Origin: Chelydra serpentina
Taxonomy: Eukaryota > Chordata > Testudines > Chelydridae
DNA: 64,000 bases
Direction of reading: 5' to 3'
Assembly: GCA_037349315.1 (NCBI GenBank)
Contig: JBAIAC010000035.1
Span: forward strand, 3,982,501 to 4,046,500
The notes below the pieces were generated by a model. That model ran no database searches, had not been told where the DNA came from, and saw only the letters and a list, made by a program, of their open reading frames with translations. Position 1 is the stretch's first letter; each line of letters starts with the position of its first letter. Shown here piece after piece: positions 23,171-35,072 of this stretch. The position numbers were made by a program, and so were the translations under genes.

Positions 23171-24205
23171 CATTAACATTAATCAGCTGCATATCCCAGC
23201 TCACCTTCTTTGTCAGGAAGGAAGGGATTTGCAGGGGCCTGCCTTCCCTCGGGTGTAGGCTCCCTCACTAGGGTTCCCTGGTTAGCCTCACTGTGTGAGC
23301 CTGGTTGGGAGCGGTGCCTTCACCACAGCCCAGCAAAGCAAAGGGGTGCAGGCCAATCCAGAGAGAGGCTGCAGCATTAGCACGGGGAAGGGGAGGTGGG
23401 CAGATCCCTAGGAAAGTCTCGACAAATGCTCCCGCCTCCATTTAGAGGTTGAATTTAGCTTGGGAACAAGGGCCCTTCCTCTGCTGACTGACGCCTTCCC
23501 CGCCCCCCACAAACCCTCCATCTGCTGCATGCTGCCCATGGGCATGCTCTTGGCCCGTTACTAATTTGGGTTCATCTCTTTGGTTCACTTCACTTGTCTG
23601 TTGTGAGGGGGAAAAAGAACTAAGGAAAACAAACCAAAAAGGGAAACACTTTTTTGCTTGGTGTTGTTTTGGTTGACTTTGGTTGGGGCTCAGAACTGGC
23701 ACCTCCCCCATGCCTAACGAGCCAACCCCTCTCTTCTGGTGGCTTCACAGCTCCCTCCACCACCTATTGTTGCTTTTCAATATTATTTTGAACTCTCTCT
23801 TTGGTTTCTAAGCACAGCCTGTTAGCTGAGGGGTCAGAGGTCAGAAAACCCCCAGTAGCTGCTGTTGCCTGTGTGGAAGACACCCCCATCCCCGAGCTCA
23901 TCTTTATCCCCAACCATGCCCGCACTCTCCTCTATGCACCTGGCAGCAGCAGGACTTTTCCTCATTTTCCACACATGATAACCCGGAGGTTGGACACCCA
24001 GTTTCTGCCCTCCCATGAGTCACCATGTTAACCCCTTCTGGTGTAGATTCAAGGCTCGAGGGTTGGGTACTGCTTCCCACTTCTTTCCCTCTCTAGTTAA
24101 ACTAACTGGTGTATTTAAACATGGAAGCAACACTACCAGCTCTACCGCTGGGGGATGTCATTTCCTGTCCCCGAATGCCTTTCACGGAGAATAAAGAGGC
24201 ACACG
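23171..24205. other. unique sequence, no gene seen
   Basis: No gene or nameable repeat. Frames of 60-89 codons show no domain. Confidence 0.4.
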
Positions 24206-24375
24206 GGCCGGAAGGATGGTTTAGTGGGTGAAGCACTGGACTGGGAGTCAAGAGATGGGGATCGGAGTCCCAGCTCAGCTTCAGACTTCCTCTGTAACCT
24301 TGAACAAGTTACTTAGTCTATGCAGGTCCCCTTCTGGAGAATGAAGGTACCACTTATGTACCTTATAGGGGTATT
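24206..24375 (+). repeat. MIR-like / tRNA-derived ancient SINE
   Basis: A tRNA-like head (GGTTTAGTGGGTGAAGCACT, GGACTGGGAGTCAAGAG) is followed by 'TCCCAGCTCAGCTTCAGACT' and 'CTGTAACCTTGAACAAGTTA', 'CTTAGTCTATGC'. This is the MIR layout of head plus conserved core. Diverged and non-coding. Confidence 0.65.
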
Positions 24376-26029
24376 GAGGATAAACCCACTAATGCGTCTA
24401 TCCATCTTAGGTACTTACCTGGCCTCCCTTACCATGGTATCTGAGTATCTCATAGGGTATCTTTACACGGCAATTAAGAGCCTGCAGCTGGCCTTTGTCA
24501 GCTGACCCGGGCTAAGGGGTTTGCGCTAAGCGGCTGTTTAATGGTGGTGTAGATGTTTGGGTTCAGGCTGGAGGGGAGCGTCTACAAACATCCAACTATC
24601 TCTGCTGCAACAAACTCAGTCTATCACATCTGCAGACTGACAACGTCACGGTTTCTCTCTTTTTCCAAATAAAATAAATTTACTTTAAATACAAGTTTAG
24701 AAAACTATTCATCCATTTTTAGAAATGTTTTATATGGACAAATCTATGGCTCCTGTTTGCCAATAGGTGGCCAGTCACCACAAGGGTGAAATAAGACTCC
24801 CCACTCTGATCTCCCATGGCTGGAGTCACCACAAGTGAAATCTTCCCACTGACCAAGCCGCCATTCGCCTGGAGATCATTGTGGTCTTCAGACAATGGCA
24901 GTACCAGATGCGCTAAAGGGAAGAGTTTCTCTGGCTGTCACTCCTCTCCATGTCGCTTTGTGGTGGAGAGGTTCGGCAGACCTGCTCACAGCAACATACT
25001 AGGGAGTGCACAGTCGGCAATGTTAAAGGTTTTGGTCAAAGTTTGTGTGAACCTATTCTACGCAACCATGGAGTACTCTTTTAGAAAACATGTTATTATG
25101 AGCAGTTTTTGTCTGGATTCTAGGACAGAATGGGAGAGGGATGGATATTAAGTGAGAGCTGAACTCCACTCAAGGCTATGAGGATTAATAGATGGTTGAT
25201 CTTGTGGTGTTTTCATGTTTCGGTCAACTTGACCACCACTAATGGAGTAAATAGGGAATATAGTAGAGCAGTACAAGCAACTAAGCAGTCACCAGGACAG
25301 GAATGATTGAGGTGGCAAACAAGAGCAGAGGCAAATCACTATAGCCATGAGAGGCAGCACAATTAGCAAAAGGAGTTTGCAATGCTATACAAAGCCAACT
25401 TGTATGCAATCCACAGAGTGCTGTACTTTCCCCCTCAACTGGAGATGAGTAAGAGTCATTTTTTTTCCAGAATACAACACAATGTATAGTCAAGAAAAGT
25501 GTGGCCTATGTCTCTAATACAGGGCTATATTGACACTTCTATTGGTCTTAAAATGTCCCATCACGGCTCTAGGTCCTCCTCTGGTAGTGAAGTTGGAAGA
25601 GTTATAGTAAACCAACCACCCGCATTTTAATCACTTCATCAAGATGAGCTCTGAGAAGAGTTAGATGGCACAGAGGCTAACCTGCACTCTTGCTGATGCT
25701 ACCAGGGGGGAGTGCTACCCTGCTGCTGATGCAACAGTGAGACATTTTAAGAAAGATGCAAGTGTGCACAGAGCCTGCCTGTCTATGTGCCAGTCACAAT
25801 AGTATCTGAATGCACATGAGGTCAAAATGTGAGAATCTACAGCCTGCTCTCGATCCCAAGAGCATATTAAAATAGAGAGATTGGACACAGGCAGCAAGGC
25901 CTTATAGAGACACATTATAGAGACACAGTCACCCTAGAACCTACCTATGCAAAATTCACATCTGGCGGCAATGGGAGAGAACAAGTTAAAGCTGTAAGGG
26001 TATTTTAAGACCACCAGTCAGGCCTAGAG
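24376..26029. other. unique sequence, no gene seen
   Basis: No nameable feature. The 111-codon frame at 24816-25151 contains no recognised domain. Confidence 0.4.
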
Positions 26030-26770
26030 GCTATTTAATAAACCTAGTAAAGTGGACAATTATTTCTTGCTGTAGCAAAGACAGTAGCTACTTTTGAGTT
26101 AAATTTAAGGAACAGGGTTATTTTAACATTGGTACAAAATGCCATATTTAAGTGATTAGTTAGGGATAGGATAGGCCAATGAATTGGCTGCATATATATA
26201 TATATAAACAAAAGCAAGGAATTATGTTTTAATACTTTTTTTATGTTTAAGATGACAACCTACTTTCATTAACATTTGTATAGGTTAATAATAATTATGT
26301 ATTAGATTTTAATTTTATATTATACTTTTAATAACTTTGTTATTGTTAATAAACATATTATATACTTTATTATATGATAGGGATTGGGGGGGTTACTATG
26401 TTTAGTAGATTACAATGACTTTTTTGTTTTGTATTTAAGTTAGGGACATTTTAAAAACTGAACAACAGGATACTTAAGAAGGCTTTGTTTGTATTTTTAA
26501 AGGTTATTTAAAGGTTTTATTGACAACACTAAATTAGACTAACATATTCATTGTTTATATAATATTTATATATTACTAGTTAATATATGATTTATTGAAT
26601 ACATTTATGTTTTTATTATTTTACATGAGGTAACTTTATTTAATTCCTGTTTTATTTTTTTTATTTTTTATTTGAGATTTTGTTGGCTTTTAAGGGACTT
26701 TAAGGTTTTGGGGGGGGGTGTTTTTTGTTTTTTTTTAAAGAAGTGCTTTGATTTTGTGTTATTTATTTTA
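26030..26770. repeat. AT-rich, T-biased low-complexity zone
   Basis: The composition changes to strongly A/T-rich, with an (AT)n run at 26191-26206 and long T-rich runs on the plus strand (26640-26760). TAATA/TTTAT words dominate. No frame of note. It may be a decayed repeat, but no family word is left. Confidence 0.6.
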
Positions 26771-27132
26771 GCTGGTAGTTCTTGAATTGCAATTTTCATT
26801 TGGCAATAGATTATTAACAATGCTATAACAATTACAAGCTGAAGCACTATTAATATATCTGAACTTATACGAATCCATTAATGTGTTCCTATATTGTTCA
26901 AGGCATTTACAAGTCTCTGCACAAGGCGGAAGAGACTGAGAAGAGCGGCTCTTTTGTTCCTTTGGGGGGGGTTTACCGTGTGACTTGTTTATGGGGGAGT
27001 GGCCTGAGACCACCACCTCCTTCCAAACAGGCTACTGTGCAGACGTCAGATGAGTAATAATGCTATTCACCCCCACCAATATGAATTCTGAGGCAGAGGC
27101 TTTAGTAGTGGGATATGCAGCCTAAGAGGGTA

Positions 27133-27790
27133 GACTCATAGACTTTAAGGTCAGAAGGGACCATTATGATCATCTAGTCTGACCTCCTGCACAACACTGG
27201 CCACAGGATCTCACCCACCCACTCCTGCAATAATCCTCTCAGTATGTCTATACTTACGCGTCCGGTCGGAGGCGCGCGATCGATGTTCTGGGTTCGATTT
27301 ATCGCGTCAAACCAGGAAGTGCTCCGTCGTCGACGCTGGTAATCCAGCTCGACGAACGGAGTAGGCGGAGTCGACGGGGGAGCCTGCGCGCCGCGTGTGG
27401 ACCCCGGGTAAGTGCTTTTTCATTCGAACTAAGGTACTTCGACTTCAGCTACGTTATTCACGTAGCTGAAGTTGCGTACCTTAGTTCGACAGGGGGGGTT
27501 AGTGTAGACCTGGGCTATGTCTCAGCTATTGAAGTCCTCAAATCATGGTTTAAAGACTTCAAGCTGCAGAGAATCCTCCAGCAAGTGACCCGTGCCCCAT
27601 GCTGCAGAGGAAGGCGAAAAAACCTCCAGGCCCTCTGCCAATCTGCCCTGGAGGAAAATTCCTTTCCAACTCCAAATAGGGTGATCAGCTGAACCCTGAG
27701 CATGTGGGCAAGTCTCACCAGCCAGACACCCAGGAAAAAATTCTCTGCAGTAACGTCTAACTTCCCTCCTTCTCTCTCTCCCTTGGAGGG
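27133..27790 (-). mobile_element. CR1-type element (minus), split by a MITE at 27242-27514
   Basis: Left of the MITE the text is a minus-strand CR1 3' end (ACTCATAGACTTTAAGGTC, CAGAAGGGACCATTATGATC, ATCTAGTCTGACCTCCTGC). Right of the MITE it resumes (GCTATTGAAGTCCTCAAATC, CTTCAAGCTGCAGAGAATCC, 'GAGCATGTGGGCAAGTCTCA'). In my memory these two pieces are contiguous in other sauropsid copies, so the MITE landed in a pre-existing element. The 89- and 158-codon minus frames lie in it and are not genes. Confidence 0.65.
27242..27514 (+). mobile_element. CpG-rich hairpin MITE, copy 1
   Basis: Starts GTATGTCTATACTTACGCG and ends TTAGTGTAGACCTGGG, imperfectly inverted ends. The interior is unusually CpG-rich (GTCGACGCTGG, GCGCGCCGCGTG). 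It contains a hairpin with ~28-bp arms at about 27425-27489 (ACTTCGACTTCAGCTACGT / ACGTAGCTGAAGTTGCGTAC). The element at 59529-59812 is the same family inverted. No target duplication could be fixed for this copy. Superfamily is uncertain. Confidence 0.85.
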
Positions 27791-27959
27791 GAAGAGGGAC
27801 AACGCTGGACACGCAGAGGGTGCTGCCCAGCAGGAGTAAGATGCATTGACTGCACTGTGACTGGAAGTCAGGATCAGAGTATCAAGGGGATCACAGGCCA
27901 GAGCTTTGTGTGAAAAACCCGGGCTGGACTTGCCATGGGCGTTGTAGATCATAACTGAA

Positions 27960-28920
27960 GTGCTTGGCAGAGCTGTGTGGGGAAAGCTCATCGCTCCGGT
28001 TGCCTCGAGCGAGTGCTATGGTTCTCTCGCGTTCGCATGCCCGCCTTGCTCAGGCCGTGGCTTTGATGCAGAGGCGAGCTGATTGGTCCCCATCGTGCCT
28101 ACCCAGAATTCTCCCGCAGAGAATGGAGAAGCAGCCTGGCTGTCTAGTTCATGCATCTGTAACAATGAAAAAGGTTCACTGCGGTTTGGTTAAGAGCCTC
28201 CAGAGGGGTCAGCGCTCCCTTTCCGCGGTGAAGCCTCCCGCTAGAAAAATCTCCCCTCCCTCGCTCCCCCACTGCCTTTCGCCACAGGAAATTGCGTCTA
28301 CCAACTCGCTCAATAAATAAAAACAAGAGCGGGAGAAGAAAAACACGTCCCGGGCCGCCCAACCGAGCCCACTCCCCTCCTGCGTCTTTGCGAATGACTG
28401 ACGACCCCCAGGAGGAACCCGGGGCAGGTTATAGCCGCCGGTCGGGAGAGCCGTCATTGTTACATCTCATCTCTCACTTTAAAATTTAAAAAAAACCCAC
28501 ACACACAACCCCAGCGGCCCTGCACCGAAGTGGTTTGTACGAAAAGGGACACGCTGCAGCACAGCACTCCATCAGGAGCCGACAGCCACCGCCTGGCCAA
28601 GCATGACGGCACCGCTCGTTTTTCACTCTGACACCACTGCAAGCTCCCCGAGCCGCCTTGACTTGCAAGGTGATTGGAATATTGAGTACAATACCGCAGT
28701 GGAAGCCCGGCCCCTCGCACGACAGCCACGGCCGCCCCCCTCCCCTCCCCCCCCTTCCCTCGCACACACCAGGAAGAATGAAAAACAATGCGAATTGGAA
28801 GCGCCCGACGCCCCCGGGACGTCTTCGGTGACGACCATAGCGTCATTGTTTCCAGTGCCTCGGCTCGTTTCGGGAATGCAAGGAGGTGTCGCCCACCTTT
28901 TTAATATGCATGCTTTTGCT
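27960..28920. promoter_or_regulatory. candidate orphan CpG island
   Basis: This ~1-kb block has clearly more CpG dinucleotides than its surroundings (for example TCTCGCGTTCGCATGCCCG at 28026-28044, and CCGGTCGGGAG near 28439). It is not explained by any repeat I recognise. A reverse CCAAT motif (GATTGG) sits at 28081-28086, and TGACGACC...GCGTCA motifs near 28830-28845 resemble CRE half-sites. No coding exon is evident: frames of 100-128 codons are low-complexity shadows. It could be a promoter of a non-coding RNA or distal 5' exon. This is inference from composition only. Confidence 0.4.
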
Positions 28921-29199
28921 GTGGAAATGTAACCCTGGGAGTGCATTGTAACGATGGCAGTGCTGCAGGGCCACTGCAGTCCTGCTCCATCCCATTACTA
29001 TGCAAATAAAGTTCCTGGCGAGAGCAATACCTTATCATATTCCCCCATGCCACCACGCTCAGCCTGGGAAAGGCTCCCGGGGGTCAGCCTACTCCACAGA
29101 ACCCCCAGCCATCAGGGCAGCAAGTTCCATTCTCCATCAAGTCTTATCCCCTACCCCCCACCCCCTACGGGGCAGCATGGACATCAGCCTGGATGATAT

Positions 29200-29350
29200 C
29201 CCAAAATATAATTTTTAATATAAAGCAACTCCAAGCTGACATTAAAAGACATGCACGGATGTTGGCTTTTGGTCAATAAAATAGTGCTGGGCTTGAATAT
29301 CGGAGAGTGTAATTTAATTAGGGATTACTAATTACATTGCAAGCCTGTGC
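29200..29350. promoter_or_regulatory. candidate conserved enhancer with clustered homeodomain sites
   Basis: At 29310-29335 overlapping motifs TTTAATTA, GGGATTA and CTAATTA stand side by side. TAATTA is the classic Antp-class homeodomain site and GGATTA the OTX/PITX-class site. Flanking text (GCTGACATTAAAAGACATGC, GGCTTTTGGTCAATAAAATA) is complex, not repeat-like. Conservation cannot be tested here. Confidence 0.3.
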
Positions 29351-30000
29351 TTTCCTCAGGCACGGCATGCAGGTCTGGTCACCCCCATCTCAAAAAAACA
29401 ACAAAATACATTAGAATTGGGGAAAGTACAGAGAAAGGCCAACAGAAATGATTAGGAGTATGGAATATGTGAGGAGAGATTTAAAAGACTGTTCAGCTTA
29501 GAAAAGAGACAACTAAGAGGGGACATGATAGGATCTATAAAATCATGAATGGAGTGGAGGAAGCGAATAAGGAAGTGTTATTTATCCCTTCACATAACAC
29601 ATGAACCGGGGTCACCCAATTAAATTAATAAGAGGTAGGTTTAAAACAGACATAAGGAAGTACTTCTTCACACAACCAACCTGTGGAACTCATTGCCAGC
29701 GGGTGTTGTGAAGGCCAAAAGTATAACTGGGTTCAAAAAAGAATTAGATAAGTCCTTGGAGAATAGGTCAATCGATGGCGATTAGACAAGATGATCAGGG
29801 GCACAACACTATGCTCTGGGTGTCCCTAAATCTTTGACTGCCAGAAACTGGGACTGGATGATGGGATGGATCACTCAATAAATTGCCCTTTTCAGTTCAT
29901 TCCCTCTGAAGCATCGGGTACCAGCCACTTTCAGAAGACAGGATACTGGGCTAGATGGGCCATTGGTCTGACCCAGTAGGGCCGTTCTTATGTTCTTACG
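29351..30000 (+). mobile_element. CR1/L3-type LINE 3' region
   Basis: About 650 bp of a LINE 3' end is present. From 29375 it reads a decayed ORF2 C-terminus region ('AGAGAAAGGCCAACAGAAAT', 'AAAAGAGACAACTAAGAGGG'), then the 3' UTR ('ACATAAGGAAGTACTTCTTC', 'AACTCATTGCCAGCGGGTG', 'GGGCTAGATGGGCCATTGGT'). It ends 'CCGTTCTTATGTTCTTACG', the TTCTTATG-type tandem terminus. The terminus type differs from the ATTCTATG end at 48258, so these are different CR1-related lineages. The ORF is broken by stops. Confidence 0.88.
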
Positions 30001-30433
30001 TCAGGATGGTCTCTACCTGTACTACACACCTGTCTCTTGCCTTTGTTATCAGCAACCTTTCATCTTACCTGCACCTAATTGCCACCTCTCCATACTCAAC
30101 TTGCCTCTGTTATACCCAATGCCTGTTCACCAGCTGATCTACTGTACTTAACATTCTCATATCTTCTGCTCCTGCTTCCTGCCTGTACTCTGACTGCAAT
30201 GAAGGGCGAGTCATCAAAAATGCCCTTCAGAAACCCCACCCCACATCTGTAGGCAGCTGGACCTGTTCTAGGTGGGGTGAAGCACACTAACAAAACTGAC
30301 TTTTTATTTCTAAGACGACGCCCACTTTAGAAACCCCTGCACGGCATTTCCACTATGGGAAAGTGAATATTATTCAGGCCCTCAATGGCAAAAGATCTAG
30401 CTCCACCAATGGTACATTTTACTTGGGTTACTG
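30001..30433. other. unique sequence, no gene seen
   Basis: No nameable feature. Confidence 0.4.
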
Positions 30434-30735
30434 AGGCTACATCTGCACTTGGATCTGGGGCATGTTTCTCAGCTCTAGGAGACATACTCGGGCTAGCCTG
30501 CTACAAACAGGAGTGTAGCTGCAGTAACATGGGCAGTGGCTTGTACTAGCTGCCATGTACATACCCAGACGACCTGAATGGATTTGTACTCAAGGCAAGT
30601 AGCACCGCCCACCACTCAACACTGCCCATGCTACCGTGGCTACACTACTGCCTGTAGCCTACTAGGTGGATGAGAGCTAGAATGAGTATATCTCCTCGAG
30701 CTGGGAATCACACCCCCAGATCCAAGTATAGACAA
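30434..30735. repeat. long palindromic MITE
   Basis: The left end GCACTTGGATCTGGGGCATG and right end CACACCCCCAGATCCAAGTA are inverted. Both arms continue inward (AGCTCTAGGAGACATACTCG facing AGTATATCTCCTCGAGCTGG), with the centre ATGGGCAGTGG / CCACTCAACACTGCCCAT. It belongs to the same group as 15665-15990 and the broken copy around 53040-53690. No target duplication was confirmed. Confidence 0.72.
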
Positions 30736-33415
30736 CCCCCGTGACACTGTAACATCCCGTGTGGCAGCTCATACCCTCTCAGGGGACTTGAAAACTCTCC
30801 ATGATTCATTTAATCATCAGTTATTTCATTTGTATTTTTTTGTTGTTGTTTTTAAAGGAGGACCTTTTCAACGAGCATTTAAAAAAATATTTCATATCAA
30901 AAACATTTTGGGGGAAAAAGCCCATATGACTAAGTTGACCAATAAAAAGTTACAAAATAGCGAAACCAAAGATATGGAGGGGTTGATTTCTCTCCCCCTC
31001 CTTTTTTTCTAACTGTAACTTTTGATTGGCCACCTTTGTCGTGGAGTAGAATTTTCAATTTCAAACTTTTAAAAATTTCATTTTTGAAAATTTCCTATTT
31101 CAGTAAATTCATCAAAAAATACATAAAAATGTGTAATGTAAAAAAAAAAAGGCTTTTTTCACTGACCAATTCTGGCACAAGAGCAGAAGACTGGTACATT
31201 CTACATTCCTTTTAGTGACAGATGAATGTTATAAAAAGAACATGGGGGAAAAAACCGGATACAACAGCCTTCACATGAGGATCTTCTGGACCCATCTGGG
31301 GTCTCAGATCAGAGTTGCTGTATTGCTAGCATCATCTCTGCTATCCCCTCTTCCACCACCATGCTAGCTTGTCCAGCTCTCCTTGGAGAAAGGTATGTCT
31401 GTATCAGCCAACAGTTCCTCCTGCGCTAATCCCTGGCACTCTTTCTGAATTAGTCTACAAAGCTCATTGCTGCCTGTGGTGCATTGAAATATGTTATCAT
31501 GAGGCTCAACATGTTATTTAGTTAATTAAATGTCACGCTTTTGATAACAGTAATTAGAATAATTTCAGACTCAATAAAGACACACACAATCTCCAAACCC
31601 AGAGAGATAAAAGATGGTGTTTTTATTTGGAGCACTTTTGTTCCTAGCAATACATGACCTGTCTGGTCCTTCCCAAACCTGTATTAAACCATGTGTATTT
31701 GGGGGCAGTGGCTCTCTCTAATGTTTTCTTTCTGAAGAGCATGTTGTAAGAGACACCCATCTTGTTCCCAACATCCAGAACATGGACCTGAGCATGCTGC
31801 ATTTTGCAGGTCAATGGGAACAGGCTCTGCAAACCAGGACTAGTCCACAGCATTCAGTCTGAGAACCACCACGGGTAGGGTCAAGAATATATCACTGACA
31901 CAGGAAAGCATCTCTGAGACATAACGCAGGCCAGAATTAGAGCTATCTGAATTTGACAGAGTTTCCCGTCACCTTTCTTTCCAATCCCAATTCACAACTG
32001 AGCAAGCCCCAAAACAAAGCAAATCACAGCTCAAACCATCCATCTTTTCTTATGGCATATGGAAATGATGAGAAACCTCATTCTGTGTGGCTTCCATCCC
32101 AAACCCTAAAAGGCATAGAAAGATGGAGAACAACCTACCAGGCTGTGCGCTGCCCATTGTACACACTGCATGCCTTCTCCCTCTCACCCTATAATTCATC
32201 TTCTCTTCACTAGTTAGTCAACTCCTGTTTTATTTCCCACACTGCAGGTTATCATGAGCCAATTGGGTGACCACCTCTCCTTCAGGAACCCTATATGAGT
32301 AATAAAGGACAAAACGTAAGGTTTTATGCTAGGTATGAACCCCTACATTTGCATCACAGGATGTGATCCTTTGCCTCATTACTGCTGTGTATCTGATTAA
32401 ATTCCTTCACGTGGTTCCCTATTGGATATGGGTCATTAGGCACCAAATCAGGGATGTCCTTCACAGCACGAGACAGGTGGTCACCCTACTTGCTAGCAAC
32501 CGGTCAGGTTCATTTGTTCCTAATAGTAACTCGCGCCTGTTGAAGGGATTCTCAATATCATAAAAAATAAACACTTAGACAATGGATTTTTCAGCCAGTC
32601 TGAGCAATGACTATATATAAATCTCTCCCCATTTGGCCTTGGGATTTTATAAAGGCCCACACTCGTCTCCATTTGCCTAGCTCCCTGTCTGGAAACTGAA
32701 TCGGGCTGCAAACTCCGAGCCGTCTGTTTCATGAGAGCTGATCATCTTCTGTTGCCTCATTGCTGTGACATTGTTAGGTTGCTGCGGTCCCATTGCATAT
32801 TGCTTTATTGTCTTGTCTCACAATGCCACGTAATATGGCCGATGCATAAGATGTCCCAGCGCATAAATCATCAGACTTGACCTTGACCTTGAAAAGATGT
32901 GGGGGGCTGGGGTGCAACTGTTTCTGAAAGCTGTGGCTGAGGGGGAAAATGGATAAAGAGAGGAAAACTTTAGTAGACAACTGTGCAAAACACTCTATTT
33001 GTTATTAAAATGATGAAATTGGGCAGATTCCAGAGATCAAGACAAAGAAAAGATCCTCATTTTAGGTGTTAAAGCATCAATCTTAGCCATGGTAGATAAG
33101 AGCTAATGTCGTTGCAATGAGATGATGAACGCAAGTAAATGTTCACTGTACTTGTTAAGAACGTGAACCGAGCGACAGGATACAACACGCTGATTTTTGC
33201 AGACGCCCTACAATTTTTAAGTGAGACATTTTGCAGGATGGTAGTTGATAAGAACAGGAAAAGGAGAAGAGTTTCAGAATTTGAATGTTTAAAAGCATAG
33301 ACATATGCACTAAAATGTGAGACTAGTGTAGTAGCAGTGGGTGAATCTTAAAAGCATCTGTTCAGTTCAGATCAGCATCCAAATGTTTGGCTGTGGGAAT
33401 TTCCAAAGTACCTAA
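30736..33415. other. AT-rich unique sequence, no gene seen
   Basis: Nothing coding. At 31020-31110 there is TTTTGAAAATTTC-type text akin to the GAAA-rich repeats. The stretch 31490-31560 (GTTATTTAGTTAATTAAATG, GATAACAGTAATTAGAATAA) is rich in homeodomain-like TAATTA words and not clearly a repeat. Confidence 0.4.
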
Positions 33416-33627
33416 GGGCTTGTCTACATGGGGAGTTATTCTGGAATAGCTATTCCTGATTAGCTATTCCTGTGTTGACACTGCAATTCAAGTGCCTTAT
33501 TAGGCTGATTCAGAATCAGGCACTCTTATTCCAAAATAAAAGCGTCCACACAAAGTGAAATAGCTATTCCACTCTAAATTGACACCCTATATTAATCTGA
33601 ATTAACTTCCTCGTGTAGACAAAGCCC
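33416..33627. mobile_element. MITE with TAA target duplication (Harbinger/PIF-like)
   Basis: Starts GGGCTTGTCTACATGGGGAG and ends CTCGTGTAGACAAAGCCC, with terminal inverted repeats of about 16-18 bp. It is flanked by TAA on both sides (33413-33415 and 33628-33630). A 3-bp TWA duplication is typical of PIF/Harbinger elements. The interior is palindrome-rich (GAATAGCTATTCC repeated, CTGATTCAGAATCAG). It is 212 bp with no coding capacity. Confidence 0.8.
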
Positions 33628-33960
33628 TAAGTGATTTAGGAGCGCAAGTCCCATTAACCGTGGAGGAAAATGTAAATAAGTAAAAAAGTATGAGGAAACC
33701 ACACACTTTTTAAAACTCCAAGCCCCTTTTTCTTACCCAATGGAAAAAATGGAAAAAGGTGAGAGAAAGTATTTTTTCCATCAAAATGAAAAATTTCATT
33801 AAAAAATGCAATTTTTAATATTTTTCATTAAAAAATGTAAATGGTCATGGAAAATTTTGAATAATACACAAGAAATTTGCATTTCTTTCAAAATACTTTC
33901 ATGAAATATACTTACTTTTTTTTTTTTTACCAGCTCTCCAAGACCAGCTTATCTGAGGTC
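33628..33960. repeat. GAAA/TTTC-rich diverged sequence
   Basis: Blocks such as AAATTTCATTAAAAAATGC and GGTCATGGAAAATTTTG, followed by a poly-T run, resemble the interspersed repeats at 10385 and 17660, but I cannot show collinearity. Confidence 0.35.
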
Positions 33961-34689
33961 AGGTAAGAAATACCTCACGGACAGCCTTTCTTGTGGTATT
34001 TTGACATGTACCATTTTGGGCTCTTACTGAAATGTGCAGTAATGGGGGGAGGGGTAATCAACTTTTTTTCCAGACTCAGAAAAGGTTCCGTTTGGGCAAA
34101 CATTCTTGCCAGCTCTTATTTTAATTAAAATCTTATTCACCCCTCCCAATAATTATAAAATGTTGACACTTATGGAACAATAACTACAAAACGACACCAA
34201 GAGGAAAGTTCAGATCTGGTGGAAGATGTAGTTCCATTCCGTCCTTCTTTCCAAAACTTAAGTCTGTATGGATGTAACAAGACAAGCTGGTCTTTAAGAA
34301 GATACTAGCTTTCTGTAGATGCAATAATTATCGCTAGAACACTGTCATTTTCCCACAATCAGATCAATCAAGGGAAAATTCCATTCTATCTTTTATTCAA
34401 GCCATTCCCTCCCCACCAAAGCATAAGTTAACTCTACTAGGCAGGCTTGTATAGATGACTGGAATGTTAGTGGTCAAGGAATATACATGCACTTTGCCAG
34501 AGACAAGCCCACCCAGAACCAATATTGCATACATAAGCATAATTCACTCCATCTTCATTTAGGCCAATTCCTGAATATTCTTTTCCATCAGGTTTGACTT
34601 TCCCAGGAGTGAGGCATTCCCCACAAGAAGATCTGAGGTCTGGAAAACGTGCCTTACAGTAAGAGACTTACAAAGCCCATTCTATTAAT

Positions 34690-35072
34690 TTATCCAAGAG
34701 AAGGTTATGATGTGATTTGATGGTCTACAAGTACCTACACAGGGAAGAGATTTCTGATCATAGAGAGCTCTTTAAACTAGCAGAAAAAGATTAGATGCTG
34801 AAGCTAGACTAATTCAGACTATAAATAAAGCAGTTTTTTTTAACAGTAAGGATATTTAATCATTAGAACAATTTACCTATGCATGTGCAGGATTCTTCAT
34901 AACTTGAAGTCTTTCAATAAAGACTAGATATCTTTTCTATAAAATAAGCTCTAAACAAAAGTTGTGGGCTTGATGCAGAGATTATTGGGTGGGGTTGACC
35001 TCCTGCATCACACAGGCCAGAGAGTCTAGATGATCATAATGGTCCTTGCTGGCCATAAAAATCTATGAGTCT
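34690..35072 (+). mobile_element. CR1-type LINE 3' end fragment
   Basis: Collinear with 18134-18455: 'CTGAAGCTAGACTAATTCAG', 'ACAATTTACCTATGCATG', 'GGATTCTTCATAACTTGAAG', then 'GACCTCCTGCATCACACAGG', 'CTAGATGATCATAATGGTCC'. It terminates near AAATCTATGAGTC. Non-coding and diverged. Confidence 0.8.

Noticed and set aside
27515..27991. 158-codon minus-strand frame
   Set aside because: Overlies the right part of a CR1-type element; the peptide is not conserved-looking.
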